Shown piece after piece: positions 33,965-42,495 of a stretch of 50,858 bases of DNA; the stretch's first letter is position 1; each line of letters begins with the position of its first letter. Made by a program: the position numbers and the translations under genes. Origin of the DNA: Gammaproteobacteria bacterium (GTDB lineage: Bacteria; Pseudomonadota; Gammaproteobacteria; Pseudomonadales; Azotimanducaceae). Where the stretch lies: the NCBI GenBank assembly GCA_028824555.1, contig JAPPDJ010000166.1, positions 1 through 50,858 of the forward strand. Reading direction: 5' to 3'. The notes under the pieces were generated by a model that saw only the letters and a program-made list of their open reading frames with translations, was not told the DNA's origin and ran no database searches.

Positions 33965-34735
33965 ATGGAACTCAACGATCGCGTGGCCGTCATCACCGGC
34001 GGCGCTTCGGGCCTCGGTCGGGCCACCGCCGACACCATCGTCGCCGCCGGCGGCAAGGTCGCGCTTGTCGACCTGAACGAGTCGCTGGTGCAGCAGGCCG
34101 CGAGCGAACTCGGCGACAATGCGGCGGCATTCGTCGCCAACGTCACCGATGCCGACTCCGTGCAAGCCGCCATCGACGGCGTCATGGAACGCTTCGGCGC
34201 CATCCACATCAACGTCAACTGTGCTGGCATCGGCGCTGCGGCCCGCACCGTGGGACGCGACGGCCCGCTGGACCTCAAAGCCTTCAGCTTCGTCATCCAA
34301 GTCAACCTCATCGGTACCTTCAACAGCCTGCGCCTGTGCGCGTTTCACATGGGGCGCAACGAGCCGCTGAATGAAGACGGCGAACGCGGCGTCATCATCA
34401 ACACCGCCTCCGTCGCCGCCTACGACGGTCAGATCGGCCAAGCCGCATACAGCGCCAGCAAGGGCGGCGTCGTCGGCATGACGCTGCCCATCGCCCGCGA
34501 CCTCGCCCGCTCCGGCATCCGTGTCTGCACGATCGCGCCTGGCCTGTTCGAGACGCCGATGATGATGGGCATGCCAGACCGGGTGCGCGGCCCCCTGATT
34601 GACATGGTGCAGTTCCCTGACCGCTTGGGCGAGCCGGTCGAATACGCCTTGCTCGCTCGGCAGATCGTCGAGAACCCCTACCTCAACGGCGAGACGATCC
34701 GCTTGGACGGCGGCATCCGGATGCAGCCGCGATAG
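33965..34735 (+). CDS. SDR-family 3-hydroxyacyl-CoA dehydrogenase (HSD17B10-like)
   Basis: NAD(P)-dependent short-chain dehydrogenase, 256 residues. The cofactor motif is TGGASGLGRA at residues 11-20, then VDLN (NAD preference by the Asp). It has NCAGI, a catalytic serine in NTASVAAYDG, and YSASKGG with the Tyr-Lys pair. The C-terminus ETIRLDGGIRM is that of the type 2 3-hydroxyacyl-CoA dehydrogenase group, which oxidises short acyl or 2-methyl-3-hydroxybutyryl-CoA esters. I chose ATG 33965 because GGAG (33955-33958) sits six bases upstream; ATG 33953 is four codons earlier. It is alone between alkB and kdsB. Substrate is inferred from overall resemblance only. Confidence 0.88.
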   Translation: MELNDRVAVITGGASGLGRATADTIVAAGGKVALVDLNESLVQQAASELGDNAAAFVANVTDADSVQAAIDGVMERFGAIHINVNCAGIGAAARTVGRDGPLDLKAFSFVIQVNLIGTFNSLRLCAFHMGRNEPLNEDGERGVIINTASVAAYDGQIGQAAYSASKGGVVGMTLPIARDLARSGIRVCTIAPGLFETPMMMGMPDRVRGPLIDMVQFPDRLGEPVEYALLARQIVENPYLNGETIRLDGGIRMQPR

Positions 34736-34801
34736 GATACGTTCCATCTCGGTGGGGATAGGCCGCGCCGTCCAACCCAAAGAGCGCGCTTGCGTCCGCC
34801 G

Positions 34802-35554
<753 letters not shown>

Positions 35555-35615
35555 GCTATTCTGCATCAAGTCACGCATCGCCTGCGCGGCTTGCGGAGCG
35601 CTCCTCTTCTTCCAT

Positions 35616-38600
35616 TCATGCGGTTAGCTCAACCTTGGCGGCTGCCGGCTCCGCCACGTCGATGCCAGCCCGGCGCAGCACTTTGGCGAGCCTGTCGTCC
35701 ACCGGCTCGGCGAATTGCATGGCGATTTCGAGGTACCAGACGTCCTTCAGCAGCGAGCCCCCAGCCCCATTCAGTTGCCGGAGCTTGCCGGCATCCTTCT
35801 CCGTCACCACCACCACCATCTCCGACTCTGTCGCGAGGTCTCGAGCCTTGAAGCGATGATGATCCGGGAATGTCCGCATGGTGGGCGCAAGTCCGAGTCC
35901 GCGCAGCGTCTCGTGGAAGCGATCCGGATTGCCGATGCCTGCCACCGCGAGCACGGGCTTGAGCTCCCTCGCTACCCACTGCTCCGGCGCCACGCGTTCG
36001 CCGCTGCCGAGGTTCACGAAGGCCGTGGGTACGGCCACCATCACCGATTCATCCGCCACCAGCCCGGAAGCGACGCCGTTCGCCACCACCCAATCGCATT
36101 CCGTCAGCCGCGATGGCGGCTCGCGCAAGGGCCCCGCCGGCAGGCACAGGCCGTTGCCGACGCCACGAGCCCCGTCCACAACGGCGATCTCGACTGTGCG
36201 CGCCAGCGCATAGTGCTGCAAGCCATCGTCGGCAATCACCACGTCCACCGCTTGCCGCTGCAACAACGCCTGCACGGCCCGCACTCGGTCGGGATCCACA
36301 ACTACGGGGCACTCGGCGCGCCGAGCGATCAGGCCCGCCTCGTCGCCGCACTGTGACGCCGGCGTGTCGGCATCGACGAGCAAGGGATAGGAAGCCTTGC
36401 CGCCATACCCCCGGGAAACCACACCCACGGACATGCCCCGCTCTTTGAGCCAGCGGGCGAGCCAAATCACGAGCGGCGTCTTGCCGGTGCCACCGGCGGC
36501 AATGTTGCCCACAACCACAACCGGCGCCGGCGCCCGCCAGCCTGGCTTGCGCCCGGAGAGGAACCGCTGCCGACGCCGCATGGCGTGGCGTCGGAAGGCC
36601 GCCCCGAAGGGGGCCAGCAAACGAACCCAGCGCTGGTCGCCATACCAGGCTTCCACCAGGCCCCCGAGCCGTCCCGCCGGCTGGGGAGGCGCGGAATCGC
36701 CCTGCGCCACCGATTTGGGCCGGACAGCTTCCCCCTCGCCGCCGAACTGCGACCGATACAGCCCCGCGTATGCGCCGCTCGCCTGCAGCAAGTCCTCGTG
36801 GCGCCCGGATTCGACGATGCGCCCATCCACCACCACCATGATCACGTCGGCGCGTTCGATGGTGGACAGGCGATGGGCGATGACCAGGGTCGTGCGCCCT
36901 TCCATCACCTCGTCGAGGGCGGCTTGAATCTCCCGTTCCACGTGCGCATCGAGCGAAGAGGTGGCCTCGTCCAGAATCAAGAGCGGCGCGTCCTTGAGCA
37001 AGGCGCGGGCGATGGCCACCCGCTGGCGCTCGCCGCCGGAAAGCCGCGCCCCATCGTCGCCCACCGGCGTGTCCCAACCTTGCGGCAGCGCATCCACGAA
37101 TTCCTCCGCATGGGCGCGCCGAACCACGGCACGGATTTGCGCGTCCGAAGCCGCCGCTAGGCGACCGTATGCAATGTTGTTGCGCAGCGTGTCGTTGAAG
37201 AGCGTCACGTTCTGGCTCACCAGACCAATCTGTTCGCGCAGGCACGCTAGGCGATAGTCGGCGAGCGCCACGCCGTCGAGCAGGATGCGGCCGGCTGTGG
37301 GTTCGTGGAAACGGGCGATCAGGCTCGCAAGAGTGCTCTTGCCGCCACCGGAAGGGCCCACCAGAGCCACGGTCTGCCCTGGCGCCACGTCGAAGCTGAT
37401 GTCGGTGAGGGCATTGCCGAGATCTTCCCGATAGGCAAACGAAACTCCTTCGAAGCGCAAGGCCCCTTCCACGCGCCGGACTTCCAGGGTGCCGTCGTCC
37501 GTCTCCTGCGGCTGGTCGAGTTGGGCGAAGATGTCCTCGGCCGCCGCCAACCCCCGCTGCAAGCGCGAGTTGACGTCCGACAGCCGCTTGATGGGATTGG
37601 CGAGCATCCCCGCGAGGCCGAGATACGTCACGAGTTCACCTGTGGTCATCTGTCCGGCCACTTCCGGCTGGAACAGGAGCGCCACCAGCCCCGCCAGCGC
37701 CAGCGCCGCGATCACCTGAATGAGCTGTGTGCTGGCCGCCTTGGTGGCAGTCATCTTCAGGTTCTGGCGACGGTTGGTTTCGCTCGCGGCGACAAAGCGT
37801 CGCCGTTCGTACTCCTCGCCGCCGAAGACGCGCATCTCGCGGTAGCCCGACACGGCCTCCGAGGTCACCTGCGTGACATCGCCCATGGACTCCTGAATGC
37901 GCTCGCTGATGCGCCGGAAGCGGCGCGAGGCGAAGCGGACGATGAGCGCCACAACCGGCGAGATGAGCAGGAAAATGAGGGTGAGGCGCCAGTTGAGGAA
38001 GACCATCCCGGCCAGGAAGACGACCACCTTGAGGCCGTCCTGCACGAGAATCTTGAGGGCGTCGGTGGTGGTGTCGCGCAGCTGCGCCGAGTTGTAGGTG
38101 AGGCGGGAGACGACGTGGCCTCGCTCGGTGCCGTCGAACCACTTGCTCGGCATCACGAGCAGCCGCTCGAACAGGCGGCAGCGGATGACGTGGATCGCGC
38201 GGAAGGAGATGCGCGAGAGCAGGTACTCCCCGGCCACCGAGCCGATGGCGCGCACGACGGCGAGGAAAAGCATGAGGCCCGGCAGCAGCCAGAGGAGGTC
38301 CCCAGCACTCCTGCCCCAGCGTTCGGCCAGCCCCATGAGTGCTCCGGCAAGTCCCCCTACCTCGGCCCCGGCCGGCTGGAACGCGTCCACGACGAGGCCA
38401 AAGACGGCGGCGAAGCCGCCTTCCCCGGCCGCCGCAAGCAGAAAGCCGAGCACGGCAAGGGCGAAGTAGCGCTTCTGATCTGCAACGTGGCCGAGAAGCC
38501 GACGGTATATGCGCCAGTCGCTGCCGGCAGCCGGCAGGGCCGCGGGTACGGTCCCGGCTTCCGGAGCGGCCTCGCTTCGCCCTTCGCTCACGGCGCGAGG

Positions 38601-38624
38601 GAACTCATGCCGCGGCGACGGCAT
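35616..38624 (-). CDS. msbA-lpxK: MsbA-LpxK fusion: lipid A flippase joined to tetraacyldisaccharide 4'-kinase
   Basis: One uninterrupted 1002-residue frame. Residues about 35-628 are an MsbA-type ABC exporter: six-helix membrane domain, Walker A GPSGGGKS (423-430), signature LSGGERQRVAIARALL (from 528), Walker B LLILDEATSSLD (from 548). A linker of roughly 28 residues (EGEAVRPKSVAQGDSAPPQP) contains no stop. Residues from about 655 are LpxK, starting with a canonical amphipathic region, WRAPAPVVVVGNIAAGGTGK (P-loop, 706-716), GVVSRGYGGKASYPLL, DDGLQHYALAR (799) and MAGIG-like VAGIGNP. LpxK phosphorylates the 4' position of the lipid A precursor; MsbA flips the finished lipid A. The ATG at 38624 overlaps galU by 20 bases. 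GTG codons at the linker could allow internal initiation of LpxK. Confidence 0.9.
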   Translation of the reverse strand: MPSPRHEFPRAVSEGRSEAAPEAGTVPAALPAAGSDWRIYRRLLGHVADQKRYFALAVLGFLLAAAGEGGFAAVFGLVVDAFQPAGAEVGGLAGALMGLAERWGRSAGDLLWLLPGLMLFLAVVRAIGSVAGEYLLSRISFRAIHVIRCRLFERLLVMPSKWFDGTERGHVVSRLTYNSAQLRDTTTDALKILVQDGLKVVVFLAGMVFLNWRLTLIFLLISPVVALIVRFASRRFRRISERIQESMGDVTQVTSEAVSGYREMRVFGGEEYERRRFVAASETNRRQNLKMTATKAASTQLIQVIAALALAGLVALLFQPEVAGQMTTGELVTYLGLAGMLANPIKRLSDVNSRLQRGLAAAEDIFAQLDQPQETDDGTLEVRRVEGALRFEGVSFAYREDLGNALTDISFDVAPGQTVALVGPSGGGKSTLASLIARFHEPTAGRILLDGVALADYRLACLREQIGLVSQNVTLFNDTLRNNIAYGRLAAASDAQIRAVVRRAHAEEFVDALPQGWDTPVGDDGARLSGGERQRVAIARALLKDAPLLILDEATSSLDAHVEREIQAALDEVMEGRTTLVIAHRLSTIERADVIMVVVDGRIVESGRHEDLLQASGAYAGLYRSQFGGEGEAVRPKSVAQGDSAPPQPAGRLGGLVEAWYGDQRWVRLLAPFGAAFRRHAMRRRQRFLSGRKPGWRAPAPVVVVGNIAAGGTGKTPLVIWLARWLKERGMSVGVVSRGYGGKASYPLLVDADTPASQCGDEAGLIARRAECPVVVDPDRVRAVQALLQRQAVDVVIADDGLQHYALARTVEIAVVDGARGVGNGLCLPAGPLREPPSRLTECDWVVANGVASGLVADESVMVAVPTAFVNLGSGERVAPEQWVARELKPVLAVAGIGNPDRFHETLRGLGLAPTMRTFPDHHRFKARDLATESEMVVVVTEKDAGKLRQLNGAGGSLLKDVWYLEIAMQFAEPVDDRLAKVLRRAGIDVAEPAAAKVELTA

Positions 38625-39444
38625 CGCGTCGGCGCAGGGCATAGCAGTGGTTGGTGGCTGCGACGAAGCCATCGAGGGTGCCGCAGTCGAAGCGGCGGCC
38701 CTTGAACTTGAGCGCCACCACCCGCCCATCTTGCGCTTGCTCACGCAGCGCGTCGGTGATTTGGATCTCGCCGCCGGCACCCGGTGACGTGGCTTCGATC
38801 AGGCCGAAGATGTCGGGGGTGAAGATGTAGCGACCGACGATGCCCAAGGTGCTCGGTGCGTCGTCCGGCGCCGGCTTCTCCACCATATCGGTGACCCGAA
38901 GGGTGTCTTTGTCGATCTCTGTGCCAGCCACGATGCCGTAGCGCGACGTGGCCTCGCGCGGCACGTCTTCGACGGCCACTACGCTGCATCCGTGCCGCTC
39001 GAACACCGGCGTCATCTGCTCCAAAACTCCGTCCGGTTCGTGCAGACACAGATCGTCCGGTAGCACGGCCGCAAATGGCGCCTCGCCGATCAGCGGCTGT
39101 CCGCACAGAATCGCGTGCCCAAGCCCGAGCATCTGCCGCTGTCGCAACCAGGAGAAACGGCAGCTGTCGAGCAGCGCTCGGATGCCCTCCAAGCGTCCTT
39201 CAGCCGCCGAACCCAGGACCCGGCGTTCCACGTCCGGCACATCGTCAAAGTGATCCTCCATCGCGCCCTTGCCGCGCGCCGTGACGAACGCCATGTGCCG
39301 GATGCCAGCCGCCGCCGCCTCCTCCACGCCATACTGGATGAGGGGCTTGTCGAGAATGGGCAGCATCTCCTTCGGCACCGCCCGCGTCGCCGGCAAGAAC
39401 CGCGTGCCGTAGCCGGCCACCGGAAACAGGCATTTGGCAATCAT
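38605..39444 (-). CDS. galU: UTP-glucose-1-phosphate uridylyltransferase
   Basis: Makes UDP-glucose from UTP and glucose-1-phosphate for exopolysaccharide, LPS or trehalose; 279 residues, cytosolic. The nucleotide site is CLFPVAGYGTRFLPATRAVPKEMLPILDKP. YGVEEAAAAGI, GLGHAILC, PDDLCLH, VEDVPREATSRYGI and the end GRRFDCGTLDGFVAATNH are family-typical. I chose the ATG at 39444 where homology starts; nine more residues would be read from the in-frame start at 39471. TATAAT on the minus strand lies about 40 bases upstream. Its 3' end overlaps msbA-lpxK by 20 bases, suggesting one operon with it and kdsB. Confidence 0.95.
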   Translation of the reverse strand: MIAKCLFPVAGYGTRFLPATRAVPKEMLPILDKPLIQYGVEEAAAAGIRHMAFVTARGKGAMEDHFDDVPDVERRVLGSAAEGRLEGIRALLDSCRFSWLRQRQMLGLGHAILCGQPLIGEAPFAAVLPDDLCLHEPDGVLEQMTPVFERHGCSVVAVEDVPREATSRYGIVAGTEIDKDTLRVTDMVEKPAPDDAPSTLGIVGRYIFTPDIFGLIEATSPGAGGEIQITDALREQAQDGRVVALKFKGRRFDCGTLDGFVAATNHCYALRRRDAVAAA

Positions 39445-39485
39445 GGCGGCAGTGGCCACGCCGGCGCCCACGGGGCGTCGAGGCG

Positions 39486-39491
39486 ATTATA
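39486..39491 (-). promoter_or_regulatory. -10 element for galU / msbA-lpxK operon
   Basis: Perfect TATAAT on the minus strand (plus-strand ATTATA 39486-39491), 41 bases before the galU ATG. No good -35 is seen 16-18 bases upstream, so it would need an extended or activated promoter. Confidence 0.45.
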
Positions 39492-39562
39492 GGCGGCAGT
39501 GCACGCGGCATAACGTCCTCTCACGCTTCGCGAACTGACCGCAGAGCGCAAGCAACCGGCCC

Positions 39563-41851
39563 TCAATCCCTCTGCAGGAGCACCACCGACTCTACGTGGG
39601 GACGCAGTTCCTCCCACTCGAACCGCACGGGTTTCATCTTGCGCTGGCTCGTCAGGAGCTCAGCCTGGTCGTCGGCATGGCGGGACTCGGGGTCGTCGCT
39701 GATACCGGGGTTCTGCAGCGAGTGGGAGCGGATTCCTCCGGGGGAGTAGAAATCGAGGCGCATGATCCGGGAGCCGACAAACGCGACCCATTTCTCGAAA
39801 CTGCGTGGCCTGTACGAGACGGCGAACAAGGTGGTCGGGCAAAAATACACCGGCCCCATGTCGCAGTCCCGCCATTGGTCCTTGACATGGAGTGCCCCGC
39901 CCGGGGCGATGCGTCCGCCGGACATGGGCCAGTCGCGCCCTTCCCGGCCGCCGACGCGGAACTCGTCGCCATACCGGCGGTCGAGGCCGTGGGGCATCGT
40001 GGCCATCCGCGCCGCGGCGTCCTCGAGACCGGCAACCATGGCGCGCATGACGCCGCCGTCGGGCGGCATTCCCCGCTCGATCACGTCGCGCAGCATGTAG
40101 CGGTCGAAGCCGGCGAGCGAGGTGCGCAGGCTTTCGCGCCAGTACAGATACTTCAGCGCCGCCGTGGACTCGGCGTCGAGGTGGCCGTCGAAGCTCAAGA
40201 GATCGTCCGCAAAGTGCCGCACGTCGGGGGAAAGACCCGCGTCCTTGAGGCCCGCGCGGAGTGGGGTGATGAATCGCTCCCAGCCCAAGCTCAGCGTGTC
40301 GAAGGCGAGTGCAAAGGCATCGGCTTCGGTCATTTGCTCCGTCTCTGACAACACGTCAATGGCGCGCTGGCCGCGGCTGTTCGGCCCCGTGGTATAGCCC
40401 GCGGTAAGCAGGTAAGTCGGCTTTCCGTGCGTCTGCGGCGGCGGCCTCGTGTCCATGAAGGCGGGGGCAACGTTGTTGTTCTGCAGGTAGCCGGTCGCCG
40501 GGGACCGGATGACGAGGAGATCCTCGACCTCGTGGATGCCCTGCCAAGCAGTGGCGCTGCTGTTGCCGTCCACCGGCCGCAGCCAGTCGATGTCGGGGTC
40601 CGGGCGAACAGGGGTCATGCCGGCGCGAACGTAGAGGATGTCGCCGTTGCGGTCGGCCGCGAGCAAGTTCTGCGGGAACATCCAGCCGGTGCGCTGGGCG
40701 TCGAAAAACTCGTTGACGCTGGTTGCCATGTTCATGGCCCGAGCGACGTTGGCGAGCCCTTCAAGGTTGGCGTAGTACGGCGTGCTGACGACCCAAGCTC
40801 GGTCACCGTCGCGCGCCACGACCGGCGACGGCACCTCGTTGTGGTCCGTGTACTCAGCCGTCACGGTCAACGGCTCGCGGTCCTTTACGGCAATGGTGAT
40901 GGTCCTTTGGACGAAAGCCCTCTCAACGCCGTCAAAAAGATACTTGCCCGGATCGCCCTCAACCGTCGCAATCTCGTAGCAGTCGGCGACGTCCGGCGAC
41001 CCGGTCGTCAGGCCCCAACCTACATGGCGGTTCCTGCCAAGGAACAGCGCCGGACCCAGCGCATATCCGGTGGCGTGGAACTCGCCCGCGTGCATGACGT
41101 ACTCGTAGGTGAAGCGCCCGTCCATGCCACCGTGCGGGTCGGTCAGGAGGATCGCGCCGCCGGTCGTCGTACGGCTCGGCATCACCGCCCACTGGTTGGA
41201 TTGCGTGCCGGGCATCGAGGCGGTGAGCTCGGCCGCCGTTCGCACCTGCACGCCGCCCCGCCGGCAATCGTTGACTCCGATGCCGGCGCTGTAGTCACTC
41301 CAGAGCAGCCCCAGTGGCGCCGCGATCAGGTCCGCAATCCCGATGTCCGCAGGTGCCCATTGGGGTACGCGATTGGGGTGGTCCGCGAGGTAGGCGTTGA
41401 TCCCGTCGACGAAGCCGGCGTAGTTTCGGCGCACCTGCGGGTGGAGCCCATCGACCGCCGCCTCGGCGTGGGAACGGAGATTCCAGAGCCTCGCCTGGTA
41501 ATCCACTTCCACCGTCTGCTCGACGGAGAGCGGCCCCATGATGTGCCACGGCAGCGCGCCTGGCTCGATGTGCTGCGCGACGGTGCCGCGCGCGGCATGG
41601 ATCGACAGCAGGAACCGCTCGAGTTGGTCGCTCGCGAGGGCATAGGCAAGGCCGAAGTAACCGTTCTCTTCGACTTCGGCATAGACGTGCGGGACCCCCC
41701 ATCCATCCCGATAGATGGCCACCTCGCCGGCCCCCGGATACGGATCCGCCGGCTCAAGAGTCTCGTCCGCGGTCGCAACGACGCCCGCGATGCAGCCCAA
41801 GGCTGCCAATAGGCCCCAGTTGAGGCTGGTCGGGAGCATGGCGAGACCCAA
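39563..41851 (-). CDS. penicillin acylase family hydrolase (Ntn type)
   Basis: A 762-residue exported protein: signal peptide (LLAALGCIAGVVA), then an alpha-subunit region from AGEVAIYRDGWGVPHVYAE. The maturation and catalytic site is GTQSNQWAV with the N-terminal nucleophile Ser218 (the SNxW motif). Autocleavage before Ser218 is expected, leaving a spacer and a large beta chain of about 540 residues. YLQNNNVAP and later PHGLDRRYGDEF match the penicillin/AHL acylase group. The substrate could be a beta-lactam, an acyl-homoserine lactone or an acyl-peptide. It is a single gene upstream of galU on the same strand. Its 5' region abuts a long non-coding stretch. Confidence 0.88.
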   Translation of the reverse strand: MGLAMLPTSLNWGLLAALGCIAGVVATADETLEPADPYPGAGEVAIYRDGWGVPHVYAEVEENGYFGLAYALASDQLERFLLSIHAARGTVAQHIEPGALPWHIMGPLSVEQTVEVDYQARLWNLRSHAEAAVDGLHPQVRRNYAGFVDGINAYLADHPNRVPQWAPADIGIADLIAAPLGLLWSDYSAGIGVNDCRRGGVQVRTAAELTASMPGTQSNQWAVMPSRTTTGGAILLTDPHGGMDGRFTYEYVMHAGEFHATGYALGPALFLGRNRHVGWGLTTGSPDVADCYEIATVEGDPGKYLFDGVERAFVQRTITIAVKDREPLTVTAEYTDHNEVPSPVVARDGDRAWVVSTPYYANLEGLANVARAMNMATSVNEFFDAQRTGWMFPQNLLAADRNGDILYVRAGMTPVRPDPDIDWLRPVDGNSSATAWQGIHEVEDLLVIRSPATGYLQNNNVAPAFMDTRPPPQTHGKPTYLLTAGYTTGPNSRGQRAIDVLSETEQMTEADAFALAFDTLSLGWERFITPLRAGLKDAGLSPDVRHFADDLLSFDGHLDAESTAALKYLYWRESLRTSLAGFDRYMLRDVIERGMPPDGGVMRAMVAGLEDAAARMATMPHGLDRRYGDEFRVGGREGRDWPMSGGRIAPGGALHVKDQWRDCDMGPVYFCPTTLFAVSYRPRSFEKWVAFVGSRIMRLDFYSPGGIRSHSLQNPGISDDPESRHADDQAELLTSQRKMKPVRFEWEELRPHVESVVLLQRD

Positions 41852-41963
41852 CTGCGTCGTTTCGTCCCGGTGACCCTACCAGAACCCCGGCAAGGGAAGC
41901 GCCGCCGCGACCTCGGCGCGGCCCACGCGATCGCAGGACGCGCACTCGGCGCGGGCGGGGTCG

Positions 41964-42296
41964 CTATGGCACCTGCCCCTCGCCGGTGCTCTCGCGCCCT
42001 TCTCGCAGCATCGCCCGCAAATGACCGCACACCAGGCCACCGATTCGGGCCTGCGCGGCAGGGCCTGGGGCTCGGCGAATGGCACGCGAAAGACGCCATG
42101 CGGCTTCGCGGTGCTCGGCCTCGGGAGAGCGCGGGCTGCGGCGGGGCATTGCGCGCTTCCCCTGCCGCGATGTGCGCGCGTGCGCCGCTGCAGCGGCCAT
42201 GGGCGGGAACAGGGGCAATTCACGCGCGTTGCGCGCCGTGGCAATGCCAATCGCCCTGTCGTTGTCGTGATTCCTCGCGCGGTCTGCCTGTCTCAT
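41964..42296 (-). CDS. possible small Arg-rich hypothetical protein
   Basis: A 110-residue frame on the minus strand starting at ATG 42296. It is rich in Arg and Ala, with a well-ordered C-terminus (EAAWRLSRAIRRAPG, then GGLVCGHLRAMLREG) that looks helical and possibly real, while the middle looks random. In-frame TTG codons upstream (to 42332) could extend it. No family is recognised and no ribosome-binding site is convincing. It may be a spurious frame in GC-rich DNA. If real, it would be a stand-alone gene between clpB and the acylase. Confidence 0.25.
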   Translation of the reverse strand: MRQADRARNHDNDRAIGIATARNARELPLFPPMAAAAAHARTSRQGKRAMPRRSPRSPEAEHREAAWRLSRAIRRAPGPAAQARIGGLVCGHLRAMLREGRESTGEGQVP

Positions 42297-42405
42297 CCCT
42301 CTGGTCCCGTTGCTCAAGGCCCTCCCGCTCAATGCATGCAGCCTACCAAATGCTGTACGTTTTTACAATCATGGGTTTTAAGTCATGACCGTGCGCCCAC
42401 GCGCC

Positions 42406-42454
42406 CGCGCGCCCTGGCGGGCGCGTTGGCAGTTCGCTGCGCGAACTGCTGGCT
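42406..42454. repeat. hairpin repeat family 2, copy 3
   Basis: CGCGCCC/GGGCGCG hairpin followed by CAGTTCGC (42430-42437) and GCGAACTG (42441-42448), the cleanest copy of the family. It lies 40 bases past the clpB stop, at the 3' end of that gene. Confidence 0.85.
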
Positions 42455-42495
42455 TCGATTGGGCAAGCATGTGCCGAGAGCACCGGGCACTCACT

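Larger units (their letters stand above)
41852..42495. other. 644-base region between the acylase and clpB
   Basis: No firm gene. A weak 110-residue reading frame on the minus strand (41964-42296, listed separately) is the only coding candidate. 42345-42390 is the most AT-rich stretch (TTTTTACAATCATGGGTTTT) and could hold a promoter. Family 2 copy 3 lies at 42406-42454. The rest shows nothing clear. Confidence 0.5.

Noticed and set aside
37305-38705. 466-residue plus-strand frame over msbA
   Set aside because: Antisense to the ABC exporter; lacks any domain.
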